Of a stretch of 64,000 nt of DNA, positions 25,618 through 34,019 are shown in pieces. Position 1 is the stretch's first letter. The number at the start of each line of letters is the position of its first letter. The stretch covers positions 1,054,001 to 1,118,000 of the forward strand of contig NZ_CP016499.1 of the NCBI RefSeq assembly GCF_001713475.1. The letters run 5' to 3'. This DNA is from Agrobacterium sp. RAC06. GTDB lineage: Bacteria; Pseudomonadota; Alphaproteobacteria; Rhizobiales; Rhizobiaceae. The notes under the pieces were generated by a model. It worked only from the letters and a program-made list of their open reading frames with translations, was not told the DNA's origin and made no database searches. Made by a program: the position numbers and the translations under genes.

Positions 25618-26115
25618 ATGGCCACGCTGACGATCGAGGAACTGGCTGAACGGTTGAGACCTGGCGAGGCCATTGCCGGGCTCGACCTGGGCACGAAGAC
25701 GATCGGGCTTTCGGCTTCCGATCTCGGCCGGCGCTTTGCCACCCCTCGCCCTGTTATCAAACGGGTGAAATTCACGCAGGACGCGGAGGTTCTGCTCGCC
25801 TTTGCGGCGAAGGAGAAGATTGTCGCCTTCGTCATCGGTCTGCCGGTCAACATGGACGGCTCGTCGGGCCCGCGCGTCCAGGCGACACGGGCCTTCGTGC
25901 GCTCGATGTCGGAAAAGACCGACATCCCCTTCGTCTACTGGGACGAGCGGCTGTCGACGGTCGCGGCCGAAAGAGCGCTTCTGGAAATGGATGTCTCCAG
26001 GGCAAAGCGCAGCGAGCGGATCGATTCCGCCGCGGCGAGCTTCATCCTTCAGGGGGCGCTCGACAGGCTCTCAGGGCTTGCCCGCACTTCGGACAATTCC
26101 GCCGACTTCGCCTGA
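25618..26115 (+). CDS. ruvX: Putative pre-16S rRNA nuclease / Holliday junction resolvase YqgF
   Basis: A 165-residue RNase H-fold nuclease. The conserved acidic sites are [30 protein letters not shown] and [15 protein letters not shown], then [17 protein letters not shown]. In E. coli the family (YqgF) matures the 5' end of 16S rRNA; it was earlier considered a Holliday junction resolvase. The ATG at 25618 gives the normal family start. It is 14 bases downstream of the PhnA-like gene and its end overlaps a convergent membrane-protein gene by 67 bases. Confidence 0.92.
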   Translation: MATLTIEELAERLRPGEAIAGLDLGTKTIGLSASDLGRRFATPRPVIKRVKFTQDAEVLLAFAAKEKIVAFVIGLPVNMDGSSGPRVQATRAFVRSMSEKTDIPFVYWDERLSTVAAERALLEMDVSRAKRSERIDSAAASFILQGALDRLSGLARTSDNSADFA

Positions 26116-26384
26116 CGGGCGGCCCACCAGGCCCTGATCTGCTTGCGACGGCGGAAGCCGATGATCGCGAACAGGATGAGGCTGTCGACGATGATGGCGC
26201 GCAGCACCAGCGGCGGTATTGTTTCAGGCGCAATGCCGAGGACGTTGCCATAGATCTGGAAGACCAGATCATGGGCATCCCGCGTCAGCATGAATATGCC
26301 GAAGCTCATGTCGTAGTAGGACAGACCGTACCAGGCGCCGAGGATCGTGATGGGCAAAGCCCACAAGAGCAGAAGTGTCTTCAT
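26049..26384 (-). CDS. Small two-helix membrane protein (DUF6105-like)
   Basis: A 111-residue protein with an N-terminal helix ([21 protein letters not shown]) and a second at about 62-80 ([19 protein letters not shown]) before a basic [14 protein letters not shown] tail. It resembles the DUF6105 family described in Rhizobiaceae; I am moderately sure. No function is known. Its 3' end overlaps ruvX by 67 bases in the opposite sense, and its start overlaps the upstream small frame as ATGA. Confidence 0.7.
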   Translation of the reverse strand: MKTLLLLWALPITILGAWYGLSYYDMSFGIFMLTRDAHDLVFQIYGNVLGIAPETIPPLVLRAIIVDSLILFAIIGFRRRKQIRAWWAARQAKSAELSEVRASPESLSSAP

Positions 26385-26566
26385 GCCGTTTCCGCCTTTT
26401 GATCAAACGACAAATCATTTGCCGCCGGCCAGTTTTCCACCAGCCATTTCAGGGAAGCCATGACGGACAGCACGGCAGCCGGGACGGCGATATCGAGCGC
26501 CAACCCCGAGAAAAATACCATCATCATGATGGTCGCTACCGGCCGTGAACCAGCGTCCGTCACCAC
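26381..26566 (-). CDS. Very small membrane protein, start uncertain
   Basis: A frame of about 61 codons ending in an ATGA overlap with the next gene, which suggests it is translated. It has a hydrophobic segment (TIMMMVFFSGLALDIAVPAA) and ends [16 protein letters not shown] at 26566 (AAAGGGTAGA upstream) is proposed; GTG 26563 or the run of ATGs around 26523-26531 are alternatives. No family recognised. Confidence 0.4.
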   Translation of the reverse strand: MVTDAGSRPVATIMMMVFFSGLALDIAVPAAVLSVMASLKWLVENWPAANDLSFDQKAETA

Positions 26567-26766
26567 TCTACCCTTTAACGTCTGTCCCGTGCAAAAGGTG
26601 GCCTGTTCGACACGAACACGCAACGTAAACCCTTTGTTAAGGTTAACGCCGCCTGTGGATGAGCAGTTACAGCCACTTGGCCGAAAATGTCGCCGGGACA
26701 CGATTTTCGATTGAAAGCAGGGGTTGCCGGGTCTACCCCTCCCCTGCCCGCCATCCTGGACCTGCC

Positions 26767-27702
26767 ATGCTCATCATCTTCGAAAGCATCCTGCCGATCT
26801 TCCTGCTCGTGATTCTCGGGGTCGTGCTGAAACGCACCAGGCTCATCAATGAGAGCTTCTGGAGCGGGCTTGAGCAGTTCGGCTATTTCGTTTTGTTTCC
26901 GGCCCTGCTTTTTCAGACGCTATCGACCACCGACTTCTCGTCGCTCGACAGCGGAAGCGTCGGATTGGTGTCGCTGCTCGCGGTCGGGGTCATGACCGCA
27001 CTCGTTCTTGCGATCTGGCCCCTGCTCAAGGCGCGCGGCATGGGCGGGCCTTCCTATACCTCCGTGTTCCAGACATCGACGCGCTGGAACGGCTTCATGG
27101 CACTCGCCATCGCGGAGAAGCTGACGGGACAGACTGGCCTCTCCGTCATCGCCATCATCATGGCGTCGATCATCGTACCGCTCAATCTCATCAATGTCGG
27201 CGTGATGGTCTGGTTCTCCGGCGAGAGTCGGGGCTTGAAGACCTTCGTCGTCCGGATCGTCACCAATCCAATCATCATCGGTGCCTTGCTGGGTGTGCTC
27301 GTGAACTTTGCGGGGATTTCGATCTATGCGCCTGTCATGACCGCGGTCGACCTGATTGCCAGCGCCTCGCTCGGGCTGGGTCTTGTGACCGTCGGCGCAG
27401 GTCTGCGGGTCGCGGATGCCCTCAAACCGCAGCCGAGTGTGCTGATGACGGTCGTGCTGAAGCTCCTGGTCTTTCCGGCTGTCGCGGTGCTGCTCGCTCT
27501 AGTTTTCGGTCTCTCAGGCGAAATCGTCGTGATGATCGCGCTGGGTGCCGCAGTTCCCACCGCGATGAACGGCTATGTGCTAGCCAAGCAGATGGGTGGC
27601 GACGCCGATCTCTACGCGGCAGCGGCCACCGTGCAGACGGTCGCAGCCTTCTTCACGATCCCCGTCGTGCTCTATCTCGCCGGTCAGGCAGCCGGCGGAT
27701 AG
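26767..27702 (+). CDS. AEC-family (auxin efflux carrier-like) transporter
   Basis: A 311-residue permease with ten predicted helices in two halves of five. The N-terminus IIFESILPIFLLVILGVVLKR, the central NLINVGVMVWFSGE and NPIIIGALLGVLVNFAGI, and ALGAAVPTAMNGYVLAKQMGG near the end are typical of the AEC family, whose bacterial members export or import small organic acids such as malate or malonate. The substrate cannot be read from sequence. The ATG at 26767 starts directly at helix 1; the ribosome site is weak. The last 19 bases overlap the convergent acyl-CoA dehydrogenase gene. Confidence 0.85.
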   Translation: MLIIFESILPIFLLVILGVVLKRTRLINESFWSGLEQFGYFVLFPALLFQTLSTTDFSSLDSGSVGLVSLLAVGVMTALVLAIWPLLKARGMGGPSYTSVFQTSTRWNGFMALAIAEKLTGQTGLSVIAIIMASIIVPLNLINVGVMVWFSGESRGLKTFVVRIVTNPIIIGALLGVLVNFAGISIYAPVMTAVDLIASASLGLGLVTVGAGLRVADALKPQPSVLMTVVLKLLVFPAVAVLLALVFGLSGEIVVMIALGAAVPTAMNGYVLAKQMGGDADLYAAAATVQTVAAFFTIPVVLYLAGQAAGG

Positions 27703-29327
27703 AGGAGATCGAGCACGTAGCGCGAATCAAATCGCGCATCGAGCACGCCATAGGTATGGCGCCATCCACCCGCGAGGCGTGATTCGAGGAAGGCATCGGC
27801 GATCTTGCCGGCACCCAGACGATAGAGCTCGGCGGCACCGGCTGCGAGCGCCAGTTGCTCGATCAAGAGGCGACCGGCGGCTTCATCGCGTTCGGCAAGC
27901 GCGGTCGCTGCGCGCAGCACTTCCACCGTCTTCTTGCCGGAGGGGCCGAGATCGCGCTCAAGGCCGGCAAACAGCGTTTCGAAGAGATCCTTGCCACGGC
28001 TCAAGACGCGCAGAACATCGAGCGCCATGACATTGCCGGAGCCTTCCCAGATCGCGTTGACCGGAGCCTCGCGATAATGTCGGGCGATGGGGCGCTCCTC
28101 GACGTAACCGCTGCCGCCGATGCATTCCATCGCCTCGTAGATCAGCCCGGGGGCGATCTTGCAGATCCAGTATTTGGCAACCGGTGTCATGACGCGGGCA
28201 TAGGCCGCATCAATGGGACTTTCGCGCGCCTTGTCGAAACTGTCGGCCAGACGGAAGGCGAGTGCGGTCGCTGCCGCGACATCGAGCGCCATGTCGGCGA
28301 GCACGCGGCTCATCATCGGTTGGTCTATCAGCGTCTTGCCGAAAACCATGCGGCCACGTACGTGGTGAACCGCCTCGGCCATAGAGGCGCGCATCATGCC
28401 GGCAGAGGAGAGCGCGCAGTCAAGGCGCGTCAGCGTCACCATGTCGAGGATGGTGCGCACGCCGTCACCGGGCGTGCCGAGCAGGAAACCGAAGGTCTCG
28501 GAGAATTCGACTTCGGAAGAGGCATTCGAGCGGTTGCCGAGCTTGTCCTTCAGGCGCTGGAATTCAAGCCCGTTGGCAGAACCGTCTTCGAGCAGGCGCG
28601 GCACCAGGAAGCAGCCCATGCCATCCTTGGTCTGGGCGAGCATGACGAAGGCGTCGCTCATCGGGGCCGACATGAACCACTTGTGGCCAGCGAGGCGGTA
28701 GATCCCCTCGCCCACCCGTTCGCCCATCGTGGTGTTGGCGCGCACATCCGTGCCGCCCTGCTTTTCGGTCATGCCCATGCCGATGGTGACGGCGCTCTTC
28801 TGCATCGGCGGCTTGTTGCTGCTGTCGTATTTGCGCGACAGGATGCGCGGCGTCCATTCCTTCTGGACAGCCGGAGACGCGACGAGGGCGGCGACCGAGG
28901 CACTGGTCATGGTGAGCGGGCAGAGATGGCCCGATTCGAGCTGGGCGGTCAGGAAGAAGCGGACAGCGCGCGCCTTGTGCTCATGGCCGCGGGCTTCCGG
29001 TGCATTTTCCCAGACGGAGGAATGCAGGCCTGATGCCATCGAGCGGCGCATCAGGGCGTGCCAGGCGGGGTGAAATTCGACGACGTCGAGGCGTTCGCCA
29101 CGCACGCCATGGGTTCTGAGCTGCGGCGGGCTGGCATTGGCCATGCGCGCCAGTTCCTGGGCTTCCGGCGAGGTCACATATTTGCCGATGACATCGTATT
29201 CCTCGCGCAGCGGGCGTGACAGCGAGGATGTAAGATCGACGAGAAGCGGATCGGACCGATAGGCATTGATGCCGGACCAGGGCTTGGGCTGGTTCAACGC
29301 TGCGAGTTTTTCTTCAGTCCGGTTCAT
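27684..29327 (-). CDS. aidB: AidB-type acyl-CoA dehydrogenase-like flavoprotein
   Basis: A 547-residue protein of the AidB branch of acyl-CoA dehydrogenases. The N-terminus LNQPKPWSGINAYRSDPLLVDLTS corresponds to the AidB opening (N-Q-P-P-P...N-x-F-x-x-D). FAD and substrate regions follow: PLTMTSASVAAL, AIGMGMTEKQGGTDVRANTT, GHKWFMSAPMSDAFVMLAQT, and ECIGGSGYVEERPIARHYREAPVNAIWEGSGNVMALD. E. coli AidB is induced by alkylation damage through Ada and binds DNA with its C-terminal domain. ATG 29327 is used (AGGATTG upstream). No Ada-type site was recognised in the promoter region. Confidence 0.87.
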   Translation of the reverse strand: MNRTEEKLAALNQPKPWSGINAYRSDPLLVDLTSSLSRPLREEYDVIGKYVTSPEAQELARMANASPPQLRTHGVRGERLDVVEFHPAWHALMRRSMASGLHSSVWENAPEARGHEHKARAVRFFLTAQLESGHLCPLTMTSASVAALVASPAVQKEWTPRILSRKYDSSNKPPMQKSAVTIGMGMTEKQGGTDVRANTTMGERVGEGIYRLAGHKWFMSAPMSDAFVMLAQTKDGMGCFLVPRLLEDGSANGLEFQRLKDKLGNRSNASSEVEFSETFGFLLGTPGDGVRTILDMVTLTRLDCALSSAGMMRASMAEAVHHVRGRMVFGKTLIDQPMMSRVLADMALDVAAATALAFRLADSFDKARESPIDAAYARVMTPVAKYWICKIAPGLIYEAMECIGGSGYVEERPIARHYREAPVNAIWEGSGNVMALDVLRVLSRGKDLFETLFAGLERDLGPSGKKTVEVLRAATALAERDEAAGRLLIEQLALAAGAAELYRLGAGKIADAFLESRLAGGWRHTYGVLDARFDSRYVLDLLYPPAA

Positions 29328-29488
29328 CAATCCTGCCGATCTTGAAAGGAGACATGCGCTGGCCCGCCAACGCTTCGTCTTCGTCATTCCATTGCGGTCG
29401 GAGCATCCAGGGCGAAATCTGCCGGTGTTCCCTACCGTTCATTCGCTCCTATTACATGGGGACCGTGCGTCAATCCACCTAGCATGTG

Positions 29489-29516
29489 CTTGCCCGGCCC
29501 GATCCCACACTTTATA
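29489..29516 (+). promoter_or_regulatory. Candidate promoter of pyrB
   Basis: CTTGCC (29489-29494), 16 bases, TTTATA (29511-29516), which resembles the rhizobial sigma-70 consensus. Transcription would start near 29523, followed by a ribosome site CAGGAGGA before the ATG at 29545. No pyrimidine-sensing leader (slippage run or attenuator) fits in the 20-base leader. Confidence 0.45.
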
Positions 29517-29544
29517 GACCGCGTGACATCTCAGGAGGACGTCC

Positions 29545-30501
29545 ATGGTCTTCTTTCCCCATCGCCATCTCATCGGCATCAAGGGCCTTACCGAGCAGGA
29601 CATCACGTTCCTGTTAGACAAGGCAGACGAAGCCGTCAAAATCAGCCGCCAGCGGGAGAAGAAGACTTCCACGCTGAGGGGCCTCACCCAGATCAACCTC
29701 TTCTTCGAAGCGTCGACGCGGACGCAAGCCTCGTTCGAGCTCGCAGGCAAACGCCTTGGCGCCGACGTCATGAACATGTCGGTCGGCAATTCCTCGGTGA
29801 AGAAGGGCGAAACGCTGATCGATACGGCGATGACGCTGAACGCCATGCGGCCGGACGTGCTGGTGGTGCGGCATTCTTCGGCGGGTGCGGCAGCGCTGCT
29901 CGCGCAGAAGGTTGCGTGTTCAGTTGTCAATGCCGGTGACGGGCAGCACGAGCACCCGACACAGGCGCTGCTCGATGCGCTGACCATCCGGCGCGCCAAG
30001 GGCAAGCTGTCCCGCATTATCGTCGCGATCTGCGGCGACGTGCTGCATTCGCGCGTGGCGCGCTCCAACATCCTGCTGCTCAATGCCATGGGTGCCCGCG
30101 TCCGTGTCGTGGCACCGGCGACGCTGCTGCCCGCCGGTATTGCCGACATGGGCTGCGAAGTCTTCCATGACATGATGGAAGGGCTGAAAGACGCCGACGT
30201 CGTGATGATGCTGCGCCTGCAGCGCGAGCGCATGTCCGGCTCCTTCGTGCCTTCGGTGCGCGAATACTTCCACTTCTATGGCCTGGATGCTGAAAAGCTG
30301 AAGGCTGCCAAGGAAGATGCGCTCGTGATGCATCCGGGACCGATGAACCGCGGCGTCGAAATTGCATCCGAAGTCGCCGACGGTCCGCAGAGCGTGATCG
30401 AGAGCCAGGTCGAGATGGGCGTTGCCGTTCGCATGGCCGTCATGGAAACGCTGCTTGTCTCGCAGAACCAGGGACCGCGTTCGGAGGGAATGGGCGCATG
30501 A
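29545..30501 (+). CDS. pyrB: Aspartate carbamoyltransferase, catalytic chain
   Basis: Second step of pyrimidine synthesis: carbamoyl phosphate plus aspartate to carbamoyl aspartate. 318 residues with the carbamoyl phosphate site [20 protein letters not shown] (S-T-R-T), [14 protein letters not shown], and [24 protein letters not shown] fits the class A type ATCase. There is no pyrI regulatory chain; instead the next gene (four-base overlap) is a dihydroorotase homologue that has lost its catalytic residues, as in the pseudomonad PyrB-PyrC' complex, where the inactive partner is needed for ATCase assembly. CAGGAGGA precedes the ATG. Confidence 0.97.
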   Translation: MVFFPHRHLIGIKGLTEQDITFLLDKADEAVKISRQREKKTSTLRGLTQINLFFEASTRTQASFELAGKRLGADVMNMSVGNSSVKKGETLIDTAMTLNAMRPDVLVVRHSSAGAAALLAQKVACSVVNAGDGQHEHPTQALLDALTIRRAKGKLSRIIVAICGDVLHSRVARSNILLLNAMGARVRVVAPATLLPAGIADMGCEVFHDMMEGLKDADVVMMLRLQRERMSGSFVPSVREYFHFYGLDAEKLKAAKEDALVMHPGPMNRGVEIASEVADGPQSVIESQVEMGVAVRMAVMETLLVSQNQGPRSEGMGA

Positions 30502-31790
30502 AAAAGCCGCTTGTCCTCAAGAATGCCCGCATCGTCGATCCCTCGCGCAAGCTGGACGAAATCGGGACAATCATCGTCGGCGCAGACGGCAAGATCCTTG
30601 CCGCTGGCGCCGACGCCCAGAACCAGGGCTCGCCCGAGGGCGCTGAGATCCGAGATTGCCGGGGCCTCACCGCCATTCCGGGTCTCGTTGACGCTCGCGT
30701 CTTCGTCGGCGAGCCGGGGTCGGAGCATCGCGAGACGATTGCGTCCGCAAGCCGGGCGGCTGCGGCCGGTGGCATTACGTCCTTCATCATGATGCCGGAA
30801 ACGGATCCTGTCATCGACGACATCGCGCTCGTCGAGTTCGTCAAGAAGACGGCCCGCGATACGGCCGATGTGCGCGTCTATCCGGCAGCGGCTCTGACCA
30901 AGGGCATGACCAGCGCCGAGATGACAGAGATGGGTCTCCTGCAGCAGGCCGGAGCCGTTACCTTCACCAATGGCCGCTACGGGTTGAACGACAGCCAAGT
31001 TCTGCGCCGTGCCATGACCTACGCCCGCGAATTCGGCGCCGTGATCGCGCTGGAAACGCGGGAGAAGTATCTCGCGGCCAATGGCGTGATGAACGAAGGG
31101 CTGCTTGCAAGCTGGCTCGGGCTTGGCGGCATCCCGCGTGAGACCGAACTCATTCCGCTGGAGCGCGACCTCAGGATCGCGGCGCTGACGCGGGCCAAGT
31201 ATCACGCCTCGCAGATCTCTATTCCTGAATCGGTCGAGGCGATCGAGCTCGGGCGCAAGCGCGGTGCCAAGGTCACCTGCGGCATCTCGATCAATCACCT
31301 GAGCCTCAACGAAAACGACATCGGCGAGTACCGGACCTTCTTCAAGCTCTATCCGCCGCTGCGCTCGGAAGACGATCGCATGGCAATGGTCGATGCGCTG
31401 GCCAAGGGGCAGATCGACATTATCGTTTCCTCGCACGATCCGCAGGACGTCGACACCAAGCGCCTGCCTTTCGGCGAGGCCGCCGATGGTGCCATCGGCT
31501 TGGAAACCATGCTCTCGGCAGCGCTCCGCCTGCATCACGCGGGCCAGGTACCGCTGATGCGGCTCATCGACGCAATGTCGACGCGTCCAGCCGAAATCTT
31601 CGGGCTGCCCGGTGGCACGCTGAAGCCGGGTTCTCATGGCGACATCGCGCTTGTCGATCTCGACGAGCCGTGGCTCGTGTCGCGCGACAATCTTCTTGCA
31701 CGCTCGAAGAACACGCCTTTCGAAGATGCCCGCTTCTCGGGCCGGGCCGTTGCGACCTATGTTGCAGGCCAGTGCGTCCACGCGCTCTAG
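30498..31790 (+). CDS. pyrC: Dihydroorotase homologue with degenerate active site (PyrC'-type)
   Basis: A 430-residue amidohydrolase-fold protein clearly related to dihydroorotase ([76 protein letters not shown]). The metal and catalytic residues are gone. The HxH pair is R67 and F69; the His of the HCED-like segment is E186 in ALETRE; the next His is Q239 in HASQIS; and the SDHAPH segment reads SSHDPQ, without its Asp. It therefore should not hydrolyse dihydroorotate. Linked to pyrB by an ATGA overlap, it is best seen as the structural partner of ATCase, as PyrC' is in Pseudomonas. An active dihydroorotase must lie elsewhere in the genome. Confidence 0.9.
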   Translation: MKKPLVLKNARIVDPSRKLDEIGTIIVGADGKILAAGADAQNQGSPEGAEIRDCRGLTAIPGLVDARVFVGEPGSEHRETIASASRAAAAGGITSFIMMPETDPVIDDIALVEFVKKTARDTADVRVYPAAALTKGMTSAEMTEMGLLQQAGAVTFTNGRYGLNDSQVLRRAMTYAREFGAVIALETREKYLAANGVMNEGLLASWLGLGGIPRETELIPLERDLRIAALTRAKYHASQISIPESVEAIELGRKRGAKVTCGISINHLSLNENDIGEYRTFFKLYPPLRSEDDRMAMVDALAKGQIDIIVSSHDPQDVDTKRLPFGEAADGAIGLETMLSAALRLHHAGQVPLMRLIDAMSTRPAEIFGLPGGTLKPGSHGDIALVDLDEPWLVSRDNLLARSKNTPFEDARFSGRAVATYVAGQCVHAL

Positions 31791-31812
31791 ACTAAAGAGG
31801 ACAGGGATACCC

Positions 31813-32424
31813 ATGATCGACATTTCCGCCCTCGGCTGGGGCAATCTCGCAATCGTCCTCTTGTTCGGTTACCTGCTCGGCTCCATTCCCTTCGGCCTCG
31901 TGCTGACCAAGATGGCGGGCCTCGGCGATCTGCGCTCGATCGGTTCGGGCAATATCGGCGCGACCAACGTGCTGCGCACCGGCAACAAGAAGCTGGCGGC
32001 CGCCACCCTCCTCCTCGATGCGCTGAAGGCCACGGCTGCGGCGCTGATTGCGCATGCGATCTTTGGCCACAATGCTGCTCTCTTCGGTGGCTTCGCAGCC
32101 TTCATTGGTCACCTTTTCCCAGTCTGGCTGGGTTTCAAGGGCGGCAAGGGTGTCGCGACCTATATCGGCACCTTGCTCGGGGTTGAGCCTCGGATGGTTC
32201 TGGTCTTCGCTATCGTCTGGCTCGCGGTCGCCTTCATCACCCGCTACTCTTCGTTGTCCGCGCTCGTCGCCACACTTGTCATTCCGGTTGCATTGTGGAT
32301 ACTTGGGGTTGAAGAGGCTGCGGTCGTGACGGCGGTCATGACCGTCATCACTTACTGGCGTCACAAAGAGAATATCGGGCGGCTGATCGCGGGAACGGAA
32401 AGCAAGATCGGCAAAAAGGGCTAG
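31813..32424 (+). CDS. plsY: Acyl-phosphate:glycerol-3-phosphate acyltransferase
   Basis: A 203-residue inner-membrane enzyme that starts phospholipid synthesis by acylating glycerol-3-phosphate from acyl phosphate. The three PlsY motifs are visible: [13 protein letters not shown] and [35 protein letters not shown], and [15 protein letters not shown]. Five or so helices span the rest. The ATG at 31813 is 22 bases after pyrC, so the gene may be on the pyrBC transcript; dprA starts nine bases after its stop. Confidence 0.96.
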   Translation: MIDISALGWGNLAIVLLFGYLLGSIPFGLVLTKMAGLGDLRSIGSGNIGATNVLRTGNKKLAAATLLLDALKATAAALIAHAIFGHNAALFGGFAAFIGHLFPVWLGFKGGKGVATYIGTLLGVEPRMVLVFAIVWLAVAFITRYSSLSALVATLVIPVALWILGVEEAAVVTAVMTVITYWRHKENIGRLIAGTESKIGKKG

Positions 32425-32433
32425 AGGAAAGCC

Positions 32434-33588
32434 ATGGGGTCAGAAAGCGCAAGACGAAAGGGGATTGCGCTGACGGACCGCCAGAGGATCGCCTGGCTGA
32501 GGCTCATCCGCAGCGACAATGTCGGCCCCGCAACCTTTCGGGACTTGATCAACCACTTCGGCTCGGCCGAAACGGCGCTCGAAGCCCTTCCGGAACTCTC
32601 GAGGCGCGGCGGATCGACCCGCAGCATTCGTATCGCAACCGTCGGTGAGGCCGAGCGCGAAATCGAGACGGCCTCTCGTTTCGGCGCCCGCTTCATCGGC
32701 ATCGGCGAGCCCGACTATCCGGCAGCGCTCAGACAGATCGACGCAGCCCCTCCCCTGCTTGCCGTCAAGGGCGACCTAGACGTCGCGACCCTCCCGGCAG
32801 TCGGCATCGTCGGATCGCGCAATGCCTCGATCAGCGGCGCTAAGTTCGCAGCGATGATGGCGGGGGAGATCGGGCGTGCCGGCTATGCGATCGTGTCGGG
32901 CCTTGCCCGCGGCATCGACGCATCAGCGCATCGGGCCAGCCTCGACACCGGCACGATTGCGGCCATGGCGGGCGGTCTTGACCAGCCTTACCCTCCAGAG
33001 AATGTCGATCTGCTGGACCAGATCTGCAGCGGTCGCGGCCTCGCCATTTCCGAAATGCCCTTCGGCTGGGAACCGCGGGCACGGGATTTTCCCCGACGCA
33101 ACCGGCTGATCGCCGGCGTGGCTCTGGGTGTGGTGGTGATCGAAGCGGCTGCACGCTCCGGTTCGCTGATCACCGCAAGACTTGCGGGAGAATTCGGTCG
33201 GCAGGTCTTTGCCGTTCCCGGCTCACCACTCGATCCGCGCTGCGAGGGCACCAACGGCTTGCTCAAGGATGGGGCGACCGTCACCACCAGACCACAGGAT
33301 GTGCTGCAGGCGCTGGCTCCGATCTCCGAGCTCGATCTCTTCAGTCCGAACGAAGCAGACGAGCCCGCTGACGAGCCCGGCGAGAGACCGCTTGCACCTC
33401 CGCCGAATGACAACGAACGCCTCGTCATCGTGCAGGCGCTTGGCCCGACGCCTGTCGAGATCGACGATATCATCCGCCACACAGCCTTGCCGGCGTCTTC
33501 GGTCTATCTGGTCTTGCTGGAGCTCGATATTGCCGGACGGCTAGAGCGGCATGCGGGAGGGTTTGTCTCGCTGAGCATGATGGATTGA
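32434..33588 (+). CDS. dprA: DNA-processing protein DprA
   Basis: Binds single-stranded DNA taken up by the cell and loads RecA on it. 384 residues: an N-terminal SAM-like segment (about 10-85), the Rossmann-like DprA domain with VGIVGSRNASISG, VSGLARGIDASAHRASLDTG, AMAGGLDQPYPPEN, FPRRNRLIAGVALGVVVIEAAARSGS and AVPGSPLDPRCEGTNGLLKDGA, and a C-terminal winged-helix domain (about 320-380, TPVEIDDIIRHTALPASSVYL). It follows plsY by nine bases, a linkage common in rhizobia. Its last 48 bases overlap a small minus-strand gene. Confidence 0.96.
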   Translation: MGSESARRKGIALTDRQRIAWLRLIRSDNVGPATFRDLINHFGSAETALEALPELSRRGGSTRSIRIATVGEAEREIETASRFGARFIGIGEPDYPAALRQIDAAPPLLAVKGDLDVATLPAVGIVGSRNASISGAKFAAMMAGEIGRAGYAIVSGLARGIDASAHRASLDTGTIAAMAGGLDQPYPPENVDLLDQICSGRGLAISEMPFGWEPRARDFPRRNRLIAGVALGVVVIEAAARSGSLITARLAGEFGRQVFAVPGSPLDPRCEGTNGLLKDGATVTTRPQDVLQALAPISELDLFSPNEADEPADEPGERPLAPPPNDNERLVIVQALGPTPVEIDDIIRHTALPASSVYLVLLELDIAGRLERHAGGFVSLSMMD

Positions 33589-33774
33589 AAGCGCACGACG
33601 GCCGGACTGGACATCGCCGGCTTCGACATAGGCCATCTCGATCAGATAACAGAGCATCTCGGCGCCTTCATTTTCGGCGACAAGCCGCAACTCGGCGAGC
33701 ATCTGGCGGATGTAGGCGATGTTTTCCATCGTGCGGGTTCCGCGACCGTTCGTGTCGGCTGTGTCTCTTGCCAT
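33541..33774 (-). CDS. Small helical protein of unknown function, convergent with dprA
   Basis: A frame of 77 codons. The core MENIAYIRQMLAELRLVAENEGAEMLCYLIEMAYVEAG is strongly helical and looks like a real protein core; the ends (N-terminal TADTNGRGTRT, C-terminal HHAQRDKPSRMPL) are polar. I recall similar short proteins next to dprA in rhizobia but cannot name a family. The start is either ATG 33774 or ATG 33729 (GGAACCCG upstream). The overlap with dprA is 48 bases. Confidence 0.6.
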   Translation of the reverse strand: MARDTADTNGRGTRTMENIAYIRQMLAELRLVAENEGAEMLCYLIEMAYVEAGDVQSGRRALSIHHAQRDKPSRMPL

Positions 33775-33853
33775 CGCATTTGTCCGTCTTCACCGGAGGC
33801 CATCACAACCCAGCCTCGCCATGCCCTGTAAAATACAATAGAGCATTTATCTA

Positions 33854-33901
33854 AGATTGCAATCTACCTGTGATCTCTCTCCGGTTGCATATATTCACAG
33901 G
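33854..33901. repeat. Palindrome and inverted repeat upstream of topA
   Basis: AGATTGCAATCT (33854-33865) is a perfect 12-base palindrome. Directly after it CCTGTGA (33867-33873) and TCACAGG (33895-33901) form an inverted repeat spaced by 21 bases. The stretch is AT-rich and lies between two divergent genes, so these are candidate operators for topA or the small minus-strand gene. Confidence 0.4.
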
Positions 33902-34019
33902 TCGGAAAATAGGCCCCGCCTCTTGACCGCAGACGTTTCGCCCTCCATGTCGGAAAACCGTGTTCCGAAGACTGTGGTGCGGTGCCGCTGATCGGATGCG
34001 TTGAAGGTATAGTTGTCCA

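Noticed and set aside
29427..29440. GTTC-N6-GTTC between aidB and pyrB as a LexA box
   Set aside because: The spacer is six, not seven bases, and it is 100 bases upstream of the aidB start; LexA in this group needs N7.
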